Shown: positions 1 through 9,552, numbered from the stretch's first letter. The stretch is DNA of 64,000 nucleotides from Candidatus Cloacimonadota bacterium (GCA_016932035.1 JAFGDR010000022.1:1-64000); one strand, 5' to 3'. Program-made: numbers and translations. Notes: a model not told the origin generated them from the sequence alone.

Positions 1-183
1 ATACCCCGCGGCTATGATCAAAATTATAAATATGCTGAACTCCTTAAATTCAAAGGTATCTACACATGGTATGAGTGCTCCCCGCCTGATGCTCTTTTCT
101 CATCAAATTTTATCGATTGGTGCTTTAATATTTACAAAGCAATGGTACCCCTCCATTATTGGTCTAAAGAAAAATTAGTATAA
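1..183 (+). CDS. C-terminal fragment of an unrecognised protein
   Basis: Frame 1 is open from the window edge for 60 codons and closes with TAA at 181-183. The visible end is rich in aromatic residues (Tyr, Trp, Phe) and ends with a short basic tail. The start lies outside the window. I do not recognise the family from this fragment. It sits 32 bases upstream of the deoxyhypusine-synthase-like gene on the same strand and could share its transcript. No signal peptide or membrane segment can be judged. The call rests only on the open frame running in from the edge. Confidence 0.55.
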   Translation: MPRGYDQNYKYAELLKFKGIYTWYECSPPDALFSSNFIDWCFNIYKAMVPLHYWSKEKLV

Positions 184-215
184 TTTAGAAAGGGCCTTGT
201 CCCGAAGAAGCAGCT

Positions 216-1151
216 ATGTCAAAATATGAAGAAATAGATCTTAGTAATATTTCGACCTATTCTGTCGAAGACCGACCGAGTAAAGTTCATGTTAATGACT
301 TTATTTCTGATGAATTTGTGGATACCAATGAATTCGTACAAAGTCTTCCTGATATCCTCGCAGCAAAGGATCTTAAAGAACTGGTTCGTCATACAAAAAA
401 AGCCATACTCGACCAAAAGCCAGTCATTCTCATGTTTGGCGGACATCTCATCAAATGCGGTTTAGCACCACTTGTCAATAGAGCTATTGAGCAGGAAGTG
501 ATTTCAGCGATTGCGGTCAACGGTTCCGTCAGTATCCATGATTTTGAAATCGCATTTTTCGGAAAAACATCCGAGGATGTTGAAACAGCACTCGAGGACG
601 GCAGCTTCGGTATGGGTGCGGAAACAGGCAGGATCATCAACGAGGTGATTTCTGAAGGATTTGAGAACGATCTTGGCTATGGTGAAGCTCTGGGAAAATT
701 CATCTTTGAAGAACGTCCGCCCTATTGGGATTACAGCGTGTTTGCAAAAGCTTATGAATATGATGTACCCATAACTGTCCATGCAGCTATCGGAACCGAT
801 ATTATCCATCAACATCCACAGGCAGACGGAGCAGCACTTGGCGGTGCAAGTTATACAGATTTCAAGATCTTTGCCAACATCATAAAAGAAATTAATGGTG
901 GTGGCGTTCTCCTCTCGTTCGGTTCTGCAGTAATTCTACCGGAAGTCTTCCTCAAGGCATTGACCGTTGTACGTAATCTTGGTTTTGAAGTTAATAATTT
1001 CTATACTGCTGTTTTCGATATGATAAAACATTACAGACCAATGACGAATATTGTTCACCGTCCTACTGCATGCGGGGGAAAGGGTTATTACTTTGTTGGT
1101 CATCACGAGATAATGTTCCCACTTCTCATGGGTAGTCTCCTTGAAGGATAG
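216..1151 (+). CDS. Deoxyhypusine-synthase-like conserved protein
   Basis: A 311-residue soluble protein with no signal peptide. It resembles a widespread bacterial family of unknown function related to the NAD-binding deoxyhypusine synthase fold. Visible conserved stretches are a Gly-rich GSFGMGAETG at about 129-138, IGTDIIHQHPQADGAALG at about 192-209, a GGG at 228-230, PEVFLKA at 242-248, HYRP at 272-275 and GHHEIM at 295-300. True deoxyhypusine synthase uses an active-site lysine in a different C-terminal context, and bacteria generally lack its substrate eIF5A. A role in polyamine-type chemistry or something else entirely is therefore open. The start has only a weak purine-rich ribosome site (GAAGAAG) a few bases upstream. 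Family membership is fairly secure; function is not. Confidence 0.7.
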   Translation: MSKYEEIDLSNISTYSVEDRPSKVHVNDFISDEFVDTNEFVQSLPDILAAKDLKELVRHTKKAILDQKPVILMFGGHLIKCGLAPLVNRAIEQEVISAIAVNGSVSIHDFEIAFFGKTSEDVETALEDGSFGMGAETGRIINEVISEGFENDLGYGEALGKFIFEERPPYWDYSVFAKAYEYDVPITVHAAIGTDIIHQHPQADGAALGGASYTDFKIFANIIKEINGGGVLLSFGSAVILPEVFLKALTVVRNLGFEVNNFYTAVFDMIKHYRPMTNIVHRPTACGGKGYYFVGHHEIMFPLLMGSLLEG

Positions 1152-1275
1152 GTGAATGGAACGCCGATGCAACTGATTTGCACTGATTAAAATACATTAA
1201 ATGGAACAATATAAAACCAAAGAATATTTATCTGCGAGGATATGTCCTATCTGTGCAAATCTGTGTCCTGTTACA
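1150..1275. repeat. Imperfect inverted repeat between genes
   Basis: Sixteen bases at 1172-1187 (ACTGATTTGCACTGAT) reappear as the reverse complement at 1249-1264 (ATCTGTGCAAATCTGT) with two mismatches. About 60 bases of AT-rich DNA lie between. The flanks (AACGCCGATGC on the left, TATCTGCGAGGATATG on the right) resemble the degenerate short repeats often seen between genes in environmental genomes. The right arm extends to a few bases before the ATG of the next gene, so it may lie in that gene's leader. It could be a decayed MITE-like or REP-like element. Confidence 0.5.
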
Positions 1276-1277
1276 TT

Positions 1278-2150
1278 ATGATTAAAAAAAAATCGTACCT
1301 CATTTTTAAGATCATCATCAGTATTCTGTTCCTGGTATTTCTTTTCTATATCATCAAACCTCAACAGATACTTTCTGCAATGAGAAATGCCGATGCCGTC
1401 TGGATCATCCTTGCTTTACTCCTGCTTCCACTCAATATGTTTCTGCAATCACTGCGCTGGAAAGTACTCGTAACGCTGAGCAAAGAAAAGGTATCCAATA
1501 AAGAGATTCTTTCCTCGATCCTTTACAGTTTTTCATATAGTATCTTTACACCGGCACGTCTGGGTGAGATCGGAAGAGCATTTCATATTACGAATTCTAA
1601 AAAAGACGAAATGGTCGTTCTCGCATTTTATGAAAAATTCTTTGCGTTCTGCGCCCTTATGTTGTTCGGACTTATCTCATTAAGTTTTCACGAGAGCTTT
1701 TATTATCTCATCGCTGTTGTGGCAGTAATAGTCCTTATGTTCTCCTCAAAGTATCTCGCGCAACATTTGCCCTATTTCAAGAGATACACATCAATCTTAA
1801 GCGGAGTTCATACATCAAAAATATTACTCATATCACTCCTTTTCGTGTTCGTGTATATTTTCCAGTTTTATTTGATACTTAATGCATTTCGACCCGTGAA
1901 CATTTTTGGTGCTTTTTTCTTCATCTCGATTGTCATGCTGGTCAATGCTATTCCCATCACCTTTAGCGGTCTGGGTCTGAGAGAATTAGCTTCTGTGTAT
2001 TTCTTCAAACAAATATTTGTTAACCCAGGGCAGGCAGCAAGCGCATCTCTAATCCTTTTCACAATTAATATACTATTACCGACCTTTACCGGATTTATCC
2101 TCCATCTCTTGCCATCACATACGACTGCATCTCAACAAGAGGAAGAATGA
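1278..2150 (+). CDS. Lysylphosphatidylglycerol synthase-type (UPF0104/AglD) membrane protein
   Basis: A 290-residue integral membrane protein with about seven or eight hydrophobic helices, matching the transmembrane half of MprF/AglD-type proteins (LPG_synthase_TM family). Family hallmarks are a QSLRW motif near residue 63, TPARLGEIGRA near 97-107, and a late ITFSGLGLRELA segment near 232-243. These proteins move or modify lipid-linked groups in the inner membrane; the substrate here is unknown. I chose the ATG at 1278, which starts MIKKKSYL. An upstream in-frame ATG at 1242 lies inside the inverted repeat and would add a non-hydrophobic leader. The stop overlaps the next start by four bases (ATGA), so the two genes are translationally coupled. 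Confidence 0.8.
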   Translation: MIKKKSYLIFKIIISILFLVFLFYIIKPQQILSAMRNADAVWIILALLLLPLNMFLQSLRWKVLVTLSKEKVSNKEILSSILYSFSYSIFTPARLGEIGRAFHITNSKKDEMVVLAFYEKFFAFCALMLFGLISLSFHESFYYLIAVVAVIVLMFSSKYLAQHLPYFKRYTSILSGVHTSKILLISLLFVFVYIFQFYLILNAFRPVNIFGAFFFISIVMLVNAIPITFSGLGLRELASVYFFKQIFVNPGQAASASLILFTINILLPTFTGFILHLLPSHTTASQQEEE

Positions 2151-2596
2151 AAAAAATTTTGGTCTTTTTATCACTTGTTTTTTTCATCACGTCTATACTT
2201 TTGGCAGGTGAGAAATTCGATACTGGACGAAGCTCAACTAAAGCGCTTCTCTGGTCGATCATTCCTGGGGGAGGGCAGATATATAACAAGCAATATATCA
2301 AAGCAGGCATCGATATCGCTGCAGAATCCATGCTTATAGGAACAGCAATCCAATATCATATATGGATGAACGATGCATATTCGAGATATGAACAATCACA
2401 TAGCGATACGGATTATGATGAGTATAATTATTATTACCAACAACGGCAGAACATGCTATGGTGGTGGGCAACTGTGAAATTGTTGGCATTGGTCGATGCA
2501 TATGTTGATGCCAAGTTGTTCAATTATAATGAGAAGAAAAAAACGTTGGATGTTGAATTCGAGGGATTGGGTGTTTCGTTAAGATATAATTTTTAA
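2147..2596 (+). CDS. DUF5683-like exported or membrane protein
   Basis: A 149-residue protein with an N-terminal signal or anchor helix (residues 4-20). It has a Gly-rich stretch (LLWSIIPGGGQIYNKQY, about 34-50) followed by hydrophobic helices, the pattern of the DUF5683 family common in Bacteroidota and relatives. A Tyr-rich acidic loop sits at about 80-100. It starts inside the stop codon of the preceding membrane protein (ATGA overlap), so the two are probably made together and may act in the same envelope process. Function is unknown for the family. The operon ends at a palindromic hairpin just downstream. Confidence 0.7.
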   Translation: MKKILVFLSLVFFITSILLAGEKFDTGRSSTKALLWSIIPGGGQIYNKQYIKAGIDIAAESMLIGTAIQYHIWMNDAYSRYEQSHSDTDYDEYNYYYQQRQNMLWWWATVKLLALVDAYVDAKLFNYNEKKKTLDVEFEGLGVSLRYNF

Positions 2597-2602
2597 CAAA
2601 CA

Positions 2603-2630
2603 CCGGGGTCGATTCGGAGAATCACCCCTA
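2603..2630. repeat. REP-like palindrome, possible bidirectional terminator
   Basis: GGGGT and GATT at 2605-2614 pair with AATC and ACCCC at 2619-2628, giving a GC-rich hairpin between two convergent genes. It resembles a short palindrome (GTAGGGG-GATT...AATC-CCCCTAC type) that is scattered between genes in many environmental genomes. It abuts the stop codon of the minus-strand phosphatase gene. It has no strong T-run on the plus strand, so it may be a repeat first and a terminator second. Confidence 0.5.
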
Positions 2631-3299
2631 CAAATATTTTACCTGGTAAATCTCCTTTGAGAATACATCGATCGCACTCAATTTTTTGTAATATCCCGCC
2701 CCGGTATCTACACCAATTTTATCCTCAGCCAAGAGCACCTCTCTTTGCGGTGAATGCCCAAAAACCACGATCTTTTTCAATCCTGTAGGATAAAAAATGA
2801 ACTGGTATCGAATCCACAATAGAACATCCCGATCCTGTTCTTCGAAAGGTATTCCCGGCATGATCCCACCGTGGGCAAAATAGAATAGCTCGGTTTCAAA
2901 AAATATCTTCGCATTTTTCATGAATTCAATATGATCGGCTGGTATGAGATCTTTGAGGTCATTGATCGTTGAATCCTCATTCCCGTATGAACGAGCAGTA
3001 AATTCCCCCCCATTTCTGTAATAGTAATCACCATTGATCGCATGATCATCCAGTCCTAGAAGATCGAGAAGCATATCTTCATGATTCCCGCGCAGAAACA
3101 CTGCATCATACTTTTTTTGAAATTTTATTAAATAATCGATAACCTCTTTTGATTTCCTGCCGCGATCGATATAATCTCCAAGGAAGACAAAAAAATCTTC
3201 TTTCGATGGTTTGATCTTTTCCATCAACCTTTGCAGCATGTCAAACTGACCGTGAATGTCACCTACTGCAATAAGGCGTCTGTAATCCTGTTCCCTCAT
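2628..3299 (-). CDS. PPP-family serine/threonine-type metallophosphatase
   Basis: A 223-residue phosphatase of the calcineurin-like PPP superfamily, close to bacterial PrpA/PrpE/ApaH-like enzymes. The metal-binding signatures are plain: GDIHGQ (about 13-18), GDYIDRG (about 41-47), RGNHE (about 70-74) and later histidines in a FAHGG segment (about 143) and a GHSPQ segment (about 182). It should hydrolyse phosphoserine/phosphothreonine or diadenosine polyphosphate esters in the cytoplasm with two bound metals. The start codon (3299) lies one base from the stop of sprA (3301), so it is very likely co-transcribed downstream of sprA. Whether it acts on T9SS-related signalling is not shown by the sequence. 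Confidence 0.85.
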   Translation of the reverse strand: MREQDYRRLIAVGDIHGQFDMLQRLMEKIKPSKEDFFVFLGDYIDRGRKSKEVIDYLIKFQKKYDAVFLRGNHEDMLLDLLGLDDHAINGDYYYRNGGEFTARSYGNEDSTINDLKDLIPADHIEFMKNAKIFFETELFYFAHGGIMPGIPFEEQDRDVLLWIRYQFIFYPTGLKKIVVFGHSPQREVLLAEDKIGVDTGAGYYKKLSAIDVFSKEIYQVKYL

Positions 3300-3300
3300 G

Positions 3301-6300
3301 TTAGAATTTGAATTCTACCCAGATATTAATGGCTGTCGTCGTGCTTGATGTCTCTGCTTTTACATCCTTTGACGATTCATATCGTGCGGTGAGTCCTGCA
3401 TTGATATCCCGGCTGAAGTTGTACGCAATCCTCGGTTCGATCTTCAGAACGTTTTTATGATTTGCATCTTGCCATTGCTGATTTGATGTATCCGTATATT
3501 GTGATCTGTTTGATGTATAGCTGACATTCAGATCAATATCAGTCTTATTATTCATTTTCAATCGTCCAAGGAGCGGTATCTTGATACCCTTTGCTGCCTG
3601 GAACGAGTATCTGAACGTCATGCTCAATCCCATCTCGTTTGTATGCGTTTGCTTGAAATTCCCTGTATAACTTTTCTGGTCACTGAATGTATAATTAAAA
3701 CCAAGATTAGTATTTATCTTATTAAGTAATTTTGTATTAAATGATAATAAAGGAGTGAATTGGTACTTCTCTGTGGTCTGTTCAGGAGTTTCCCAGAATC
3801 CCTGGCCGGTGTTCGATATCAGACGTGTAAAGCTCGTTGAGAGATTGCTTCCTGTCATAAATTTTGCTTTCAGCAATTTATCGATACTGTTAAAACTCAG
3901 CATCACCCCGGGTAGAACGATCGATTCTGATTTTGTTTTATTTCCTGAAGCTTTTGTAAGGTCAATCGTGTATTTTGCATTCAGGTCTGCACTGAGGAAT
4001 GAAAAGACCTCAAACGTTGTTCGCGTATTGACAGAGAATGCATCCGACTGGCCGGTTGATTGGATGGAACCAGCAGTTTGATCTCGAAGACCAAGCTGGT
4101 AATAGATTCCCGGCAAAGAATCAGGTGGTGCAAAATATTTTGTTTTATATGTATTCGTATAACTAAAATCTGCATTTCCAAGCATTTTCACACTATATCC
4201 AACCACTTTTGTGACATACATGACCATCTTTTGGAAGTTGAATGCCGCTCGTCCATCATCCTTTTCAGTTATCTCTTCTTCAATCTTCTCGACCTGAACA
4301 GAATCGATAAGTTCGTTCTGTTTCCCCAATTCAGGATCCTCATTCTCCATCTGTTTCTTCCGTTCAATATCTTCAAGCTCTCTCTCGTCTATCTCAGGTA
4401 TTTCTTCCTTTTCCTCTTCCTCCTCAATAATCTCCTCTTTTCCATCTTTTTCGACAACCTCCTCAATATCTATAAGCTCCATGATGTCCTTACCCCATTT
4501 ACTGAACTTGAGTGTGACATTTGCCGAGGTTGTCTTCTCATTCTCAACTTCATATTGAATCGACAAAGAGTCGTTCTGTAGATTTTCTCTGCGGCTCTGC
4601 TTATAAATTGTTTTGTATTTTGTATTGAAGTTGAAGAACTTCATGAACTGTGGTACATATTCAAGCGTTACATCCTGGTTTCGAGAACTTTCAACACCAA
4701 TATTGAGATTCCCGACCTTGTTTGTTTTGGTCAGATCGCGTGTCATGTTAAGGATATAGTCCGCATCAAAATCAGTGAAAAGTTCATAATTTACTGTCAA
4801 TTTCGGATTAAGTGTATGAACCGGTGCTTTTTTATCATTAATAAAGACCGTATCCTGAACCTGCTTTGACCATGAATTAAATTTTGAGTATGTATAATTT
4901 GTATTTAAAATTATTTTTTGGGGAACGAAGTAAAAGTTAAATTTTTCAAAGATCTTGAGTGTAAGGAGTTTTTTTCCAATATTTAATGTATAATCAAATG
5001 TCCCGGTATATTTCAGGGTCGTATCCCGTTTTGTGGGTGAGAGCGTTTTACTTTGCTGAACTGTAGCTTTGATGAACGTATTATCTAAAAGGAGTTTGGA
5101 AAAGAAGTTCGTTGATTTCTTGGATTTTCTTAATGAGAGAGATGCATTTCTTGTTTCAGAAAGAGTTTTATATTCATTCTTTTCCTCTGATGTTGTTAGT
5201 TTAACATCTGAGTTTGGTTTAAAGCGAGGTTTGCTTTCTCCATAGGTGTAATCAAATTTCAGTGGAATGTTGAATCCCCAATCGCCAGGCAGGAACTTAT
5301 GAAGGTAGAGATTATTTCTGAGTGAATACGAATAGCTGTCCTGGTTACTTCCACCGGTTGCTCCAAGGGAGTAGAAGTTTGGTGTTTTACGCTCAAAACT
5401 AAGCTGCAAATCAGCAAAATCGGCAAATTTTGTATCCAGTGTTAGCCGTGCTGCCATGCCGACTTCCCCATATGCATCACTCACTCTGATATCATCGAAG
5501 AATATTCTTCCGCTGAATGATGTTTGCATTGAGTCCGGTCTGACAAGTCCCACAACAACCTGTTTGACATATCCAAGGGATGGATTACCTACGATCCTGA
5601 GACGGGATGTTGTGTCCGGTACATCACTTCTCTTGAGGTTTGTAAATTCTGTAAAATCTATCGTTATGCCCTGCCACCTGCTTTCCAACATCTTCGTATC
5701 GATGTCATCATAAACCTGCACTGGTTGGCGATATTCATAATAGTTCGAAGTGTCTGCTCCAAGCCGGAAAACAATTGTCTCAGTGTTTGAAGCATTTGGA
5801 GGAGGTCCTGTTGCATGCTGCGCATAGACCCATAACTTTACTTTGCTGTAATTGAGTAGATCGAGTTTTTCTGAGAAGGTCTCTTTAGCATATACGTACC
5901 TGTCCGGTTCGAGGTTCTGAATGTTCAAAACCAGTGACTGCTCGATCTCTTTTTCTTTATCGTCATCGTCTATTAACGATCCCGGAGGTGGTGTGTAATC
6001 TGGATTGTTCAGGTTATTTTCAGTGGCTACTTCAAAAACTTCATCTGGTTGCAGGTTCGATGGTTTATGAAGTGTGGTATCCATGATCGTGGACGCTACC
6101 CATTTATTTCCGACAAGTTCAAAAGTCTCGATATCTATAATTTTATCATCAGAAGTCTCGGTCTTCATCCATAGACGGACACTTTGAATATAATCCCAGG
6201 CAACCCCACCCTGTCCAAGGGGTTTAAAATAAAGAGTGTCCTGTAATGGGATTCGAATGAACATCCAGTCATTATATTCGGAAATAATTACTTCAGGATC

Positions 6301-9300
6301 GACGTTCTTAAGATCAATCGCATACTGGAAATAGTTATTTCTCGTATCAAGCACATAGTTTTTGTTCAAATCCTCAGTATCCAGACGCCCATTTACTTCT
6401 GCTCCGTTAATGCCGCTATAATCTGTTGAACCTGCAGAATAATTATAATCATCATTTCCATCATCAATACCCTCAATTCCATCAAATTCATGGCTTTTGG
6501 GAGGTACCGGATCTGTTCCCTGAACATTATCGAGCCCGACATCTTCACCAGCATCGAGTACTCCATCCTGGTTTAAATCTTCATAGTTCAAAACATTGTT
6601 TGGGTGTGTTATCGGATAATAATCCTCGCTCATCGTGCCAAGATTTATAAAAAGTGTGTCACCCTGATCAGCATCCTTTGCTTTATACGTCAGTTCAAGA
6701 TATTTTTTCTTCTCAACATCCTCTGCTGTCCTGCCAAAGCTTTTCATAATACCACCCCAATTCGGAAGTGATGATAGAGGGTCAAGTTTGCATTCCAAGA
6801 CTGAAACATATTCTCTGCCCTCTTGTTCAGGAAGATCAGGATAGATATCCTTTTTCTGATATACATTATGAGGATTATACCAGCTAAAGTCACCTCTTGT
6901 TATAAGTGAATCAATCATTAATGAATCAATAATGAGAGGCCAGCTCGCAAAATCATATTCAGTTCTGCTGAGCCCTATTGAGAATATCTCATTGATCGCT
7001 TCCATGTCATCGATATATGCTTCCCCTTTATCAGTAGCATTGGGATCTGGAATGTTCATGGCAACTTCACCGGAAAGATTCACGGTCGACGTTTCTTTTG
7101 TTCGTACAAGCGGTATCATATCGACCAGGTCAGTGACAAACGGCAACTCCGCTCGTATAGAACCGTCAATATCCCCCACAAATGCTTTTGTTGGTTCTCC
7201 TCCTACTTTTACGTGTTTATTGCCTGTCGAACCACCCTCATACATAAAAGTTGCACCGATCTTTGCATTATCGTTGAACTCATAGTCCGCTCGAACACCG
7301 AACATGCTCTTTTTATCAATATTAAAGAATGGTTTGTATTCAAAATCAACCTTAACTACTGCATTCGGGTCACTCGCGGCATCTCCTTTAAGGCGAACCG
7401 TACCAGAAAAATAGTCGATGTCATAGTCAACTCCCTTTTTCATAAGTTCACCATCAACATAGACCTTTTCACTGCCTTCAATGATATTGATATGTCCCAG
7501 GTTTATGGTACTTCCTACAGTATTTGATTTTACGCGAACATAGAAAGGATTATAGTCTGTAATGTCCGGATTTCTTTCATTGTAGACCATAGGATTTCCT
7601 AACGTTGAGCTATAATCAGAAAACCAATAGGGTTGGAATGGTTCCCACATACGGAATTGAGCGATCCCTTTTTCAAGATCGATTGTTTCATCACTACCAT
7701 TTACCTTGCCATCACCGTTCGTATCTAAATCAAGAATATCGATGAGCTTATGCTGAACATTATTAATAGTAATTTCGAAAGTCTCATTTCCATTATTGTC
7801 TGGATCTTCGTAAAATATCTTAACGTCAAAATCCTGTGGATCTATATTAGTTCCACCAAGGCTATAAATGTTCTTCACCTGATAATTCCATTTTGCATCC
7901 GGAAGTTCTGAACTTGGAACCAGATAACTCTTTTTAATCATTTTTACATGTGGAACGCCATCTATGTATTCTCCCCACTTTTTACCGCTAACCTCTTCAT
8001 AGATTACACCAATCGCATAATTGTCCGAAATACCTACCCCAAATTGTATCATATAGGGAGCATTTTCATAATCGATAAAGAATTCTTTGATCGGATCTGT
8101 AAGTTGTCTGAACTTATATTCATTACCATGCTGGTCATATCCAGTAACATCGATTGCCGGATCAAAATTCCCATCATCAATAAATACTTGTACTGTTCCC
8201 TGTTTGGGCATTTTATCTGCTATATAGTACCACTCTGTCATAGGAAGTGTGTCTGGGTTAACAAAATGACCCTGAGCATCTAGAAACAAGCTATCGGGTT
8301 GGTTAAACAGAAAATATTTATTCCGAACAAAGCTTTTATCCAGGTAATCTGTTTCCTGCTCGACTGCGTTGCCTGTGGCAGATGCAGATGCCTGCTGACC
8401 TTCCTGCTGACTGACAATGGTGGTGAGTCGTAGTTTACCGAACTCAAATTCACCCTTTATACCAAAAAGGTCCTCGGAGGAAGCAGAGTAGCTTAAGAAC
8501 TGGGAACCGGACAAAGACAGCCTCGTATCACCCAACTCGATAAGTTTTATCGGGTCGTCTTCATCACCAACATATTTGATGCTGATCTTATTCTTTTCAA
8601 AAATTGATTCATCTGAGGTTTGTTTTACTTCGACTTTGATCTTCTTTCCTATAGTACCGCTTATGCCGAGATTGAGTTTCTGCTCCATTTTCAGGTCAGG
8701 AAAAAACCCCTTTTTCGTTCCTTCGGTAACCACTTCAGGTTTTCGGATAGTCGAAGAGCCACCAATCGTGATCTTTTGAGAACCGGTCACTTTCAGGCGT
8801 CCGATATTATCCCCAAAGAAACGCTGCATAGCTTTGGGCATCTTGATCTTAGGAAATTCAATGTCCGGAATGATACCCTGTGACTCCCGATCCTGGAGGC
8901 GGAGTTGTTCTGCTTCGTCTATGTCAACGATCATCATATTATAGAATTTTTCCCGAAAACGGGCGTTCATATAACCGGGAAGTCCAACTGCAAAGGGAGC
9001 ATGTATTCGTGCATCACCAAACGTACTGCTTACTAACACCCTCTTTTTTCGTATATCGATATCATCCGACTGTGCATAGAGAGAATAGCTGTCAAAATAC
9101 CTACTGAACTTCTTTCTGGGAAATACCTCTTTCAGAAGATAGTTCATGACTTCAGCTGAATCTTTTTTAGCCATAAGCGGCATTGAGAATGGATAGTTAA
9201 ATAGAATCGGGAATGATGAGGTTCGTTGGATGTATTTTTTCTTTTTCTCCTTTACCCGAACTGAATCCTGCTGCTTTTCATGCTGTTCGGTCAAGTTCAG

Positions 9301-9552
9301 TGTATCTGTTTGACTAATTGTATCTGTAATTCCGAGTTCGGGTGTTTCAATGAAAAGTGTGTCTGTTGCTATCAGCAGTGTATCTTCGTGTACTTCGCCA
9401 GCGCTGTCCGTCACCTTCTCTGTTACTTCATGTGAGGTTTCTTTCCCTTCATGTATAACAGTCTCCGCCTGTATTGCATTGTATTGCAGCAAGGTGTAAC
9501 CTATTCCAATAAGAAACAGGAAAATGATGGGAAAAACTGACTTATTTTTCAT
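3301..9552 (-). CDS. sprA: SprA (SOV), giant outer-membrane translocon of the type IX secretion system
   Basis: A 2083-residue protein with an N-terminal hydrophobic signal (residues 7-27) and a C-terminal Phe typical of outer-membrane beta-barrels. Length, repeated amphipathic beta-strands and conserved segments match the SprA/Sov family, the very large single-chain barrel through which T9SS cargo crosses the outer membrane. Examples are a repeated GxLKVTGSQKITIGGSST-type segment near 250-270 and FGVRADYEFND near 750. Acidic DxNxDGxxD-type loops (near 605 and 1005) could bind calcium. A strikingly charged Glu/Lys-rich insert lies at about 1690-1770. The start is preceded by a modest TTTAGGT, and AT-rich promoter-like DNA lies upstream. 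The phosphatase gene follows after one base. Family call is strong; membership of an active T9SS here is inferred from the cargo-like genes further along. Confidence 0.9.
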   Translation of the reverse strand: MKNKSVFPIIFLFLIGIGYTLLQYNAIQAETVIHEGKETSHEVTEKVTDSAGEVHEDTLLIATDTLFIETPELGITDTISQTDTLNLTEQHEKQQDSVRVKEKKKKYIQRTSSFPILFNYPFSMPLMAKKDSAEVMNYLLKEVFPRKKFSRYFDSYSLYAQSDDIDIRKKRVLVSSTFGDARIHAPFAVGLPGYMNARFREKFYNMMIVDIDEAEQLRLQDRESQGIIPDIEFPKIKMPKAMQRFFGDNIGRLKVTGSQKITIGGSSTIRKPEVVTEGTKKGFFPDLKMEQKLNLGISGTIGKKIKVEVKQTSDESIFEKNKISIKYVGDEDDPIKLIELGDTRLSLSGSQFLSYSASSEDLFGIKGEFEFGKLRLTTIVSQQEGQQASASATGNAVEQETDYLDKSFVRNKYFLFNQPDSLFLDAQGHFVNPDTLPMTEWYYIADKMPKQGTVQVFIDDGNFDPAIDVTGYDQHGNEYKFRQLTDPIKEFFIDYENAPYMIQFGVGISDNYAIGVIYEEVSGKKWGEYIDGVPHVKMIKKSYLVPSSELPDAKWNYQVKNIYSLGGTNIDPQDFDVKIFYEDPDNNGNETFEITINNVQHKLIDILDLDTNGDGKVNGSDETIDLEKGIAQFRMWEPFQPYWFSDYSSTLGNPMVYNERNPDITDYNPFYVRVKSNTVGSTINLGHINIIEGSEKVYVDGELMKKGVDYDIDYFSGTVRLKGDAASDPNAVVKVDFEYKPFFNIDKKSMFGVRADYEFNDNAKIGATFMYEGGSTGNKHVKVGGEPTKAFVGDIDGSIRAELPFVTDLVDMIPLVRTKETSTVNLSGEVAMNIPDPNATDKGEAYIDDMEAINEIFSIGLSRTEYDFASWPLIIDSLMIDSLITRGDFSWYNPHNVYQKKDIYPDLPEQEGREYVSVLECKLDPLSSLPNWGGIMKSFGRTAEDVEKKKYLELTYKAKDADQGDTLFINLGTMSEDYYPITHPNNVLNYEDLNQDGVLDAGEDVGLDNVQGTDPVPPKSHEFDGIEGIDDGNDDYNYSAGSTDYSGINGAEVNGRLDTEDLNKNYVLDTRNNYFQYAIDLKNVDPEVIISEYNDWMFIRIPLQDTLYFKPLGQGGVAWDYIQSVRLWMKTETSDDKIIDIETFELVGNKWVASTIMDTTLHKPSNLQPDEVFEVATENNLNNPDYTPPPGSLIDDDDKEKEIEQSLVLNIQNLEPDRYVYAKETFSEKLDLLNYSKVKLWVYAQHATGPPPNASNTETIVFRLGADTSNYYEYRQPVQVYDDIDTKMLESRWQGITIDFTEFTNLKRSDVPDTTSRLRIVGNPSLGYVKQVVVGLVRPDSMQTSFSGRIFFDDIRVSDAYGEVGMAARLTLDTKFADFADLQLSFERKTPNFYSLGATGGSNQDSYSYSLRNNLYLHKFLPGDWGFNIPLKFDYTYGESKPRFKPNSDVKLTTSEEKNEYKTLSETRNASLSLRKSKKSTNFFSKLLLDNTFIKATVQQSKTLSPTKRDTTLKYTGTFDYTLNIGKKLLTLKIFEKFNFYFVPQKIILNTNYTYSKFNSWSKQVQDTVFINDKKAPVHTLNPKLTVNYELFTDFDADYILNMTRDLTKTNKVGNLNIGVESSRNQDVTLEYVPQFMKFFNFNTKYKTIYKQSRRENLQNDSLSIQYEVENEKTTSANVTLKFSKWGKDIMELIDIEEVVEKDGKEEIIEEEEEKEEIPEIDERELEDIERKKQMENEDPELGKQNELIDSVQVEKIEEEITEKDDGRAAFNFQKMVMYVTKVVGYSVKMLGNADFSYTNTYKTKYFAPPDSLPGIYYQLGLRDQTAGSIQSTGQSDAFSVNTRTTFEVFSFLSADLNAKYTIDLTKASGNKTKSESIVLPGVMLSFNSIDKLLKAKFMTGSNLSTSFTRLISNTGQGFWETPEQTTEKYQFTPLLSFNTKLLNKINTNLGFNYTFSDQKSYTGNFKQTHTNEMGLSMTFRYSFQAAKGIKIPLLGRLKMNNKTDIDLNVSYTSNRSQYTDTSNQQWQDANHKNVLKIEPRIAYNFSRDINAGLTARYESSKDVKAETSSTTTAINIWVEFKF

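Noticed and set aside
4060-4581. A 173-codon plus-strand open frame
   Set aside because: It is the complement of the Glu/Lys-rich insert of sprA and shows only low-complexity Phe/Leu sequence.
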